From positions 1 through 25,790 of the forward strand of contig JBAVQS010000427.1 in NCBI GenBank assembly GCA_049694275.1: a stretch of DNA of 25,790 bases, in the 5' to 3' direction. Below, in pieces: positions 21,524-25,790 of this stretch. The notes under the pieces are model-generated. The model was not told the DNA's origin. It made no database searches and worked only from the letters and a program-made list of their open reading frames with translations. Positions within the stretch are counted from its first letter, which is position 1, and each line of letters starts with the position of its first letter. The position numbers and the translations under genes were made by a program. The stretch comes from JBAVQS01 sp049694275. Lineage in GTDB: Bacteria > Chloroflexota > Anaerolineae > UBA4142 > SHND01.

Positions 21524-22509
21524 TTAGATCGCGGCGCCCAGCCCAGGACCTGGCAAGCCTTTTGATTGGTCGCTCGGCGCACAATGCCCAGGTTGGGCGT
21601 CAGCTCTTTGAGCGTTGGATTGACCAGCGCCCCAAGCCGTACGACCCAATCGGGCAGTTCGGCGGTTGGGGCCCGGCGCGCCGTTTCGCCCAGGTGTGTT
21701 CTGAGGATTTGGGCAACGGCCCGGACGGACAGGCATTCGCCAACGGTCGCCAGAAACCGCTCGCCCCGGGCGGCGGGGTGTTTCATGGCGCGCAGGTGCA
21801 GGTCCGCCACGTCCCGCACATCCACCAGGTTGAAAAATACACGCGGCGCGCGCGGGATGCCTCCATCCAGCAGCCTCTGCAACAACTGGATCGAGCTCGA
21901 ATAGTCTGGCCCCAGCAGCGGGCCCAACACCCCCACCGGGTTGACGACCGCGAGTTCCAGTGCGCCGCCTTCGCCGACGATAAAATCCCATGCGGCGCGC
22001 TCCGCCAGCGTCTTGGATTTCACATACGCGCTCACATTGCCGCTCAGGTCGCTCCAGCTCTTTTCGGAAAAAGGCTCATCGTTCGGTTCATGTCCATAGC
22101 CGATTGCGGCAAATGAAGAGGTCAGAACGACGCGTTTGACGCCGGCATCCCGCGCGGCGCGCAACACGCGCAGCGCCCCATCCCGGGCCGGGCGGATCAA
22201 TTCGTTCTCCTCTTTGGGTTGAACGGATGGAAAGGGCGAAGCAATGTGTAGCACATAATCACAATGGGCCGTCGCTTGCGCCCAGCCGTCATCCGCGTTC
22301 AGATCCGCGGCGAAAAACGAGAGCGCGGCGCCTGGCTCTGCGCCGCCCACCTTTAACATGGCGCGTACGTCTGCTTCACGCGATAGCGAGCGCACCGTCG
22401 TTTGCACGCGATACCCCGCATCCAGCAATTGCAAAATGCAGTGTGCGCCAATAAATCCCGACCCACCCGTCACGAGCACTGTTTCACGCCGGGAATTTTC
22501 GTTTGCCAT
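21463..22509 (-). CDS. NAD-dependent epimerase/dehydratase (dihydroflavonol-reductase-like aldehyde reductase)
   Basis: A 348-residue extended SDR. Coenzyme motif TGGSGFIG (14-21), RVVLTSSFAAIGYG with S131/S132, and an intact active site Y162-x3-K166 in SAYVKSKTLAE; then NPVGVLGPLLGPD and FFNLVDVRDVADLHLRAM, both typical of the dihydroflavonol 4-reductase/aldehyde reductase subgroup. Such bacterial enzymes reduce aldehydes or ketones with NADPH; substrate unknown. The start is ATG 22509 with GGAGAGG just upstream. It is the only gene between the CHAT-FGE gene (155 bp upstream, same strand) and the methyltransferase. Confidence 0.9.
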   Translation of the reverse strand: MANENSRRETVLVTGGSGFIGAHCILQLLDAGYRVQTTVRSLSREADVRAMLKVGGAEPGAALSFFAADLNADDGWAQATAHCDYVLHIASPFPSVQPKEENELIRPARDGALRVLRAARDAGVKRVVLTSSFAAIGYGHEPNDEPFSEKSWSDLSGNVSAYVKSKTLAERAAWDFIVGEGGALELAVVNPVGVLGPLLGPDYSSSIQLLQRLLDGGIPRAPRVFFNLVDVRDVADLHLRAMKHPAARGERFLATVGECLSVRAVAQILRTHLGETARRAPTAELPDWVVRLGALVNPTLKELTPNLGIVRRATNQKACQVLGWAPRSNQDAILATAESMQRLGLLSG

Positions 22510-22664
22510 TATCCTCTCCAAATCCAAGCGCCAACCCCGCCGCGCTCTTTATTCAGCTTGCCCTTTTCTTTTCTGTTGCCCTGCCCCACTCTCCACGCTC
22601 CCCGCTCGCGCTATCCGCTTATCCGTTGCCCCATCCGCTGGCGCCCCATCCCTCCCCCCAGAGT
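22510..22664. other. Polypyrimidine/low-complexity spacer downstream of the CHAT-FGE gene
   Basis: Strongly strand-biased sequence (C/T-rich on plus) with degenerate short units such as CGCTTATCCG and CCCATCC. On the minus strand it is a G/A-rich leader for the epimerase gene. No terminator is evident. In a DGR target, the mutagenic-homing signal would be expected around the end of the preceding coding sequence; I cannot identify one here. Confidence 0.4.
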
Positions 22665-24872
22665 TCAGAGTCGAACGGGAGCAGCCACCACGCGGAACCC
22701 TTGAAGGCTGCTCGTGCTGTACGGTCTGCACCAGCTACGGTACGCACAGCGGGCGTTGGACTGAGGATAGTTAAAAGCGCCGCCGCGAATCACGCGGTCA
22801 TCACCCGTGGTTGGGCCTGTCGGATTGTGCATTGGTGAATTCTTGTAATAATCCTCTGCAAACCAGTCCGCGCACCACTCCCACACATTCCCCGCCATAT
22901 CCAGCGCGTCATACGGACTCGCGCCCCCCGGATAGCTCCCCACTGGTGTGGTACCCTCATTTTCACCCTCGGATGAGTTGAGCAACCGTTTGTCAAAGGG
23001 GTCCCCCCACGGATAGACCCGCCCGCCCGTCCCGCGCGCTGCCTTCTCCCATTCGGCCTCGGTTGGCAAACGCACCGCGCGCTTCGTCACCTCGCTCGCC
23101 CATTTACAGAACGCCACCGCATCATCCCAACTCACATTCGTTGCAGGATGATTCCCCTTCTTCTGCACATCGCCGACCGCCTTGTGCCCGGTCGCTTTTG
23201 CAAATGCGGCGAACTGTGCTACCGTCACCGGATACTTGCCAATCAGATACTCGTCCAGATAGACCTTGTGCTGCGGTTGCTCCCGCGCGCCCCTTCTCTT
23301 CCACTCACTGTTGCCGTTCTTGATCACAGCCGCCGCCTGCTCCGGCGTCGTGCCCATGAGGAATTCCCTTGCCCCCACGCGCACAAGCTCAAGCATCACG
23401 CCCGCCGCCAGTTCCAACACCAGCCCAGCCGCCCGCTTCTTTTCCAGCGCCACCGCCTCAGCCTTGCGCTTGGCCTCCGCCTCTTGTCGCGCCTTGAGCT
23501 CCGCTTGCCGCTTGGCCTTTGCTTCCGCCTCTTGTCGCGCCTTGAGCTTCGCTTGCCGCTTGGCCTCTGCCGCCGCCTCTTGTTGCGCCTTCAGTTCCGC
23601 TTGCCGTTCAGCCTCTGCTTCCGCCTCTTGTTGCGCCTTCAGTTCCGCTTGCCGCTTGGCTTCTGCCGCCGCCTCTTGTTGCGCCTTCAGTTCCGCCTGC
23701 CGTTCAGCCTCTGCTTCCGCCTCTTGTCGCGCCTTGAGCTCCGCTTCGCGCTTGGCTTGCCGCTCCGCTACATCGAAAATCCGCCCATCCGGCGCGCGCA
23801 TAAAAAGCACCGGTGTCCCCCATTCCAGTTCATTCCCCGCCGCATACATCGTCTTGCGCGCCTCCGCCAGCGCCCCATCCACCGGATACCCCTTAACCAG
23901 CGCGCCGTAAAACCCCTGCGAAAAGACAATCGCCGCTGGATCGCTAATCTCAAACTGCATCGCAATCACCGCCGGGATGCCCTGCTGCACCAGACTCGGC
24001 GCCGCCCCCACCAGCGGGTCCGTGCTCGCACTGCGCGCCCCCTCACACGCATTCAGCACCACTAGCCGCAGGGACCGATGATCGTGCAGCATCATGCCCA
24101 GGTTCCGGGCGCGCACCAGATGTCCCTTGTGTTGAGCATCCTCCATCAGCAGCAGCCCCTGCTGGGTAGACTTATCAAAAATGCCGTGGCCGATGAAATG
24201 CAGAACGTGAAACTCGTCTTGTTGCAAACACTGCGTGAGCGCCAGGAGCGACGCTTCCTCTAATCGCGTCAGCGTCACCAGCCCCTGCGCCTGCGCCGCG
24301 GCCAGCGCCTTGTTCAAGCGCGCGTACTCCCCCTCTACGTCGAGCGGGTCATAATCAGTCGGGCTGGAAATCATCACCAGGATGCGCAGGGGTAATTGGA
24401 CCGTGAGCGGGCGAATGCGCGCCGGCAGTTCGAGATAGCGCACCAGCGGCGTCTCAACCGACAAGGCGAGGAATCGGTCGAGCGCGTGGTCATAAAGGTA
24501 CTCCCATGGGAGGTCGGTCAGTTCGGGCGCGTGGGTCAACCGGAGACGAATCCGCAGCCCGCGTCCCTTCTCTTCGGCGATATGCTGGCTCTCTTTCAAG
24601 ACGCCCTTGAGTTCGCTATCGAACACAGCGTCAAAGAGCTTACCACCCAATCGCTGCGTCGCATCCAACTCTTCCCATTTAGTGTGCGCCGACCGCGCCG
24701 AGCGCCGCCGACCGCCGATCTGCAGCAGCAGGTTCTCCAGCTCATATTCCGCAAACGGCAGCTTGAACTCCGTGCTCGCCTGGCCCGCCGGCGAGTTCGT
24801 AATCGCCGCGCGATAGCCCGTTCCCACCCGCGCAATTTCAAGGTCGAGATCAATATAGTCCAATGCAGGCAT
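22665..24872 (-). CDS. CHAT caspase-like protease fused to an FGE/C-type-lectin-fold domain
   Basis: 735 residues, no signal peptide, so cytoplasmic. Residues 1-150 form the CHAT-associated N-terminal part (THAPELTDLPWEYLYD). Residues about 160-360 are a CHAT cysteine protease with both catalytic residues: H229 in LHFIGHGIF and C276 in VVLNACEGARSAS. Residues about 365-480 are an Ala/Glu/Lys/Gln coiled coil of 16-residue repeats. Residues about 495-735 are an FGE-sulfatase (SUMF1) fold: FLMGTTP, HKVYLDEYLIGKYPVTVAQF, NVSWDDAVAFCKW, RLPTEAEWEKAARG, YPWGD, DMAGNVWEWCADW, RGG...GFRVV. The CxxxxC copper pair of true FGE is missing, so the domain is probably ligand-binding. The C-terminus resembles a DGR variable region. 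It likely converts recognition into proteolysis; the target is unknown. No Shine-Dalgarno site is evident. Confidence 0.9.
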   Translation of the reverse strand: MPALDYIDLDLEIARVGTGYRAAITNSPAGQASTEFKLPFAEYELENLLLQIGGRRRSARSAHTKWEELDATQRLGGKLFDAVFDSELKGVLKESQHIAEEKGRGLRIRLRLTHAPELTDLPWEYLYDHALDRFLALSVETPLVRYLELPARIRPLTVQLPLRILVMISSPTDYDPLDVEGEYARLNKALAAAQAQGLVTLTRLEEASLLALTQCLQQDEFHVLHFIGHGIFDKSTQQGLLLMEDAQHKGHLVRARNLGMMLHDHRSLRLVVLNACEGARSASTDPLVGAAPSLVQQGIPAVIAMQFEISDPAAIVFSQGFYGALVKGYPVDGALAEARKTMYAAGNELEWGTPVLFMRAPDGRIFDVAERQAKREAELKARQEAEAEAERQAELKAQQEAAAEAKRQAELKAQQEAEAEAERQAELKAQQEAAAEAKRQAKLKARQEAEAKAKRQAELKARQEAEAKRKAEAVALEKKRAAGLVLELAAGVMLELVRVGAREFLMGTTPEQAAAVIKNGNSEWKRRGAREQPQHKVYLDEYLIGKYPVTVAQFAAFAKATGHKAVGDVQKKGNHPATNVSWDDAVAFCKWASEVTKRAVRLPTEAEWEKAARGTGGRVYPWGDPFDKRLLNSSEGENEGTTPVGSYPGGASPYDALDMAGNVWEWCADWFAEDYYKNSPMHNPTGPTTGDDRVIRGGAFNYPQSNARCAYRSWCRPYSTSSLQGFRVVAAPVRL
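22692..22778 (-). other. DGR variable-region-like segment
   Basis: Codons 699-727, between RVIRGG and VVAAP. The framework ARCAYR and GFRVV is that of DGR target FGE/C-type lectin tails, where surrounding positions derive from template AAC/AAT codons. Here those positions are mostly NNC/NNT: AAC, TAT, CCT, TCC, AAC, AGC, TGC, TAC, several more AGC, and CTT. The second FGE gene has the same framework and length with different residues at these positions. No template repeat or reverse transcriptase is in the window. Confidence 0.4.
23478..23765 (-). repeat. Six tandem 48-bp repeats encoding the coiled-coil linker
   Basis: On the plus strand each unit starts CGCCTCTTGT(T/C)GCGCCTT and is 48 bp long, giving 16 residues such as RQAELKAQQEAAAEAK. 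Units differ by a few substitutions, with two alternating flavours (EAEAE versus AAAEA). The sixth unit is the most degenerate. Copy number could vary by recombination, changing the length of the rod between protease and sensor domain. Confidence 0.85.
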
Positions 24873-25006
24873 AGCTGTATCGACGAATTCTCATGACAAA
24901 TCAATACGACAAGCGCGCTACCCTCAAAAAAACGCGCCTCGGTCGCCGCAACCATTCGAGCGATGCCCCGCCGGTCAGCCAACCGTACAGGGGGCTACTG
25001 TCCTTG

Positions 25007-25034
25007 ATTATACGCGCGCGGGGGGATTGTGCAA
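25007..25034 (-). promoter_or_regulatory. Putative promoter of the CHAT-FGE gene
   Basis: On the minus strand -10 TATAAT (25012-25007) with a weak -35 TTGCAC (25034-25029) at 16-bp spacing. Predicted start near 25000, 128 nt before the ATG. The GCGTATAATCA core equals that upstream of the methyltransferase. Confidence 0.5.
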
Positions 25035-25057
25035 TAGTCGGATGGTCGGATAGTCGG
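25034..25057. repeat. ATAGTCGG octamer microrepeats
   Basis: Three adjacent units: ATAGTCGG, ATGGTCGG, ATAGTCGG. Same octamer as downstream of dnaK (5251-5281). They abut the -35 of the CHAT-FGE promoter. Confidence 0.65.
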
Positions 25058-25066
25058 GGATGAGAA

Positions 25067-25098
25067 GACAGGGAGACAGGGAAACAGGGAGGCAAGGA
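25067..25098. repeat. GACAGGGA octamer microrepeats
   Basis: Four adjacent units: GACAGGGA, GACAGGGA, AACAGGGA, GGCAAGGA. A second octamer family directly next to the ATAGTCGG block. Confidence 0.6.
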
Positions 25099-25103
25099 AT
25101 GTG

Positions 25104-25122
25104 GGGGTGCTCCCCTTTTTTT
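25104..25122 (+). terminator. Weak terminator-like hairpin with no upstream gene
   Basis: GGGG (25104-25107), loop TGCT, CCCC (25112-25115), then seven T. It points along the plus strand, where no gene ends; the stem is only 4 bp. Confidence 0.25.
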
Positions 25123-25150
25123 CTTTGCGCTCTTGGCGTTCTTGGCGGTT
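25123..25150. repeat. REP-like sequence, second copy of the 17808-17880 family
   Basis: Begins CTTTGCGCTCTTGGCGTTCT and ends TGGCGGTT. It is built from the same CTTTGCG/CTTGGCG/GGCGGTT blocks as the right arm at 17853-17880, in the same strand orientation, but without an opposite arm nearby. Confidence 0.6.
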
Positions 25151-25202
25151 CAATCTTTCTGCTGGCAGCCCCTTTTTTCAGATGGCCACGCGTTTTTCAG
25201 AC

Positions 25203-25219
25203 GGGGATTTGCAATCCCC
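25203..25219. repeat. 7-bp hairpin GGGGATT-TGC-AATCCCC
   Basis: Perfect stem 25203-25209 with 25213-25219, followed by GGAGACGGGATTG, which repeats the GGGATT word. It lies about 50 bp beyond the stop of the right-edge FGE gene. It may act as a terminator hairpin or be a dispersed repeat. Confidence 0.4.
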
Positions 25220-25268
25220 GGAGACGGGATTGAAAACGGGCCTTTTTGACCCCCATTTCATTTTCTTT

Positions 25269-25790
25269 TCAAGGACCGGTTCCGGGAGACAAAGCGACCA
25301 CGCGCAGGCCGATGTTGCTGCCGCGCGAACCGGCGAGGTAACGCGAGCGATAGGCGCACAGGGCTTCCGTGTAGCGATTGAACCACGAGCCGCCGCGCAT
25401 CACCCGCGCGCCGCTCCCTTCCACCCCTTCGCGGCCATCGTCCGCGCGATACGGATAACCGTGCTCGCACTCTTGCCAGTTCGTCCCCCATTTGGACAGG
25501 GTCCATTCAAAGACATTGCCGCACAGGTCCCAGACGCCGAACGGGCTGACACCCTCCGGGAACTGGTCCACCGGCGTCGTCGCGCCGATTCCGAGCTCGG
25601 CCGTATTGGCTCGCCCCACCTCGTACCGGTCGCCCCACGGAAAATTGCGCCGGCTCTCTGCCCCGCGCGCCGCATATTCCCACTCCGGCTCGGTCGGGAG
25701 GCGATAGGTCACGCCGTCGCGTGCGCCCAGCCAGTTACAGAACGCGACCGCCTCGTACCAGGTAATGCCGACGACCGGCTGCGCCGGGGA
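25269..25790 (-). CDS. FGE-sulfatase (SUMF1)-fold protein, 5' part off the window
   Basis: The last 173 residues of a second FGE-fold protein. Visible in order: GITWYEAVAFCNWLGARDG, YRLPTEPEWEYAARG, FPWGDRYEVGRANTAE, PVDQFPEGVSPFGVWDLCGN, VFEWT, RVMRGGSWF, CAYRS and GLRVVALSPG. As in the neighbouring CHAT-FGE protein, the CxxxxC catalytic pair of true formylglycine-generating enzyme is absent, so it is likely a binding domain. The stretch between RGG and GLRVV is exactly as long as in the neighbour but differs at most positions outside CAYRS. The upstream domain composition lies beyond the right edge and cannot be stated. Same orientation as, and about 400 bp upstream of, the CHAT-FGE gene. 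Confidence 0.88.
   Translation of the reverse strand, partial: SPAQPVVGITWYEAVAFCNWLGARDGVTYRLPTEPEWEYAARGAESRRNFPWGDRYEVGRANTAELGIGATTPVDQFPEGVSPFGVWDLCGNVFEWTLSKWGTNWQECEHGYPYRADDGREGVEGSGARVMRGGSWFNRYTEALCAYRSRYLAGSRGSNIGLRVVALSPGTGP

Larger units (their letters stand above)
24873..25268. other. 396-bp intergenic region with promoter and several repeats
   Basis: Contains the 5' leader (~130 nt) and promoter of the CHAT-FGE gene, two blocks of octamer microrepeats, a REP-like sequence, a G4/C4 hairpin with T7, and a 7-bp hairpin near 25203. No convincing gene; short frames over 24900-25095 look like non-coding sequence. Confidence 0.6.

Noticed and set aside
22665..23390. A true formylglycine-generating enzyme activating a sulfatase
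   Set aside because: The CxxxxC active-site pair is absent and no sulfatase gene is near.
23478..23765. A CRISPR-like array, because of regular 48-bp periodicity
   Set aside because: Units are contiguous without spacers, in frame, and encode a coiled coil inside a clear protein.
23148..24065. A repetitive Leu/Arg/Phe-rich plus-strand frame
   Set aside because: It is the antisense reading of the 48-bp coiled-coil repeats of the CHAT-FGE gene.

Overview
The window is GC-rich bacterial chromosome. It most likely comes from a member of the Chloroflexota, probably Anaerolineae-like. This is inferred from gene content rather than from any phylogenetic marker: a CIRCE/HrcA-controlled hrcA-grpE-dnaK operon, OpcA paired with Zwf, a transaldolase-glucose-6-phosphate isomerase fusion, and large CHAT and FGE-fold accessory proteins. 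No rRNA, tRNA or CRISPR array was seen.

Layout. (1) 1-1581, minus strand: the start of a family 5-like uracil-DNA glycosylase (cut by the left edge) and a ThiF/MoeB-type adenylyltransferase, whose promoter sits almost on its start codon. (2) 1666-5320, plus strand: a strong promoter, a perfect CIRCE operator, hrcA, grpE, dnaK and a terminator, with no dnaJ following. (3) About 5330-7700: an AT-richer, decayed accessory island. It holds an RHS-core scrap interrupted by a 128-bp MITE-like element with 16-bp terminal repeats and a 7-bp target duplication, an Imm52-like orphan immunity gene, a WD40 scrap, a TPR protein and unassigned small ORFs. (4) 7835-9332, plus: an AEC-family permease and a membrane-anchored Cas4/RecB-like nuclease. 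(5) 19714 down to 9491, minus: a pentose-phosphate operon of nine genes in the order Cys-rich protein, gluconokinase, rpiB, tal-pgi, histidine phosphatase, zwf, opcA, pgl, SDR. A near-consensus promoter at 19735-19763 drives it. (6) 19812-22509: an orphan Eco57I/BsuBI-type adenine methyltransferase (plus) converging with an NAD-dependent epimerase/reductase (minus). (7) 22665-25790, minus: a CHAT caspase-like protease joined by a 16-residue-repeat coiled coil to an FGE/C-type-lectin-fold domain, and the 3' part of a second FGE-fold gene.

How the genes work together. The PPP operon covers G6P isomerisation, oxidation to 6-phosphogluconate, gluconate salvage to 6-phosphogluconate, and the non-oxidative steps RpiB and Tal. 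6-phosphogluconate dehydrogenase is not in the window. The heat-shock operon is a standard HrcA autoregulated unit.

Most interesting: the C-terminal ends of both FGE-fold genes look like variable regions of diversity-generating retroelement (DGR) targets and lack the FGE catalytic cysteine pair. The first is fused to an apparently intact CHAT protease, suggesting a diversified sensor-protease. No reverse transcriptase or template repeat is visible here, so this remains a hypothesis. Intergenic spacers also carry recurring 7-8-bp tandem microrepeats and longer REP-like sequences, some at sites 7-20 kb apart, which suggests genome-wide families.
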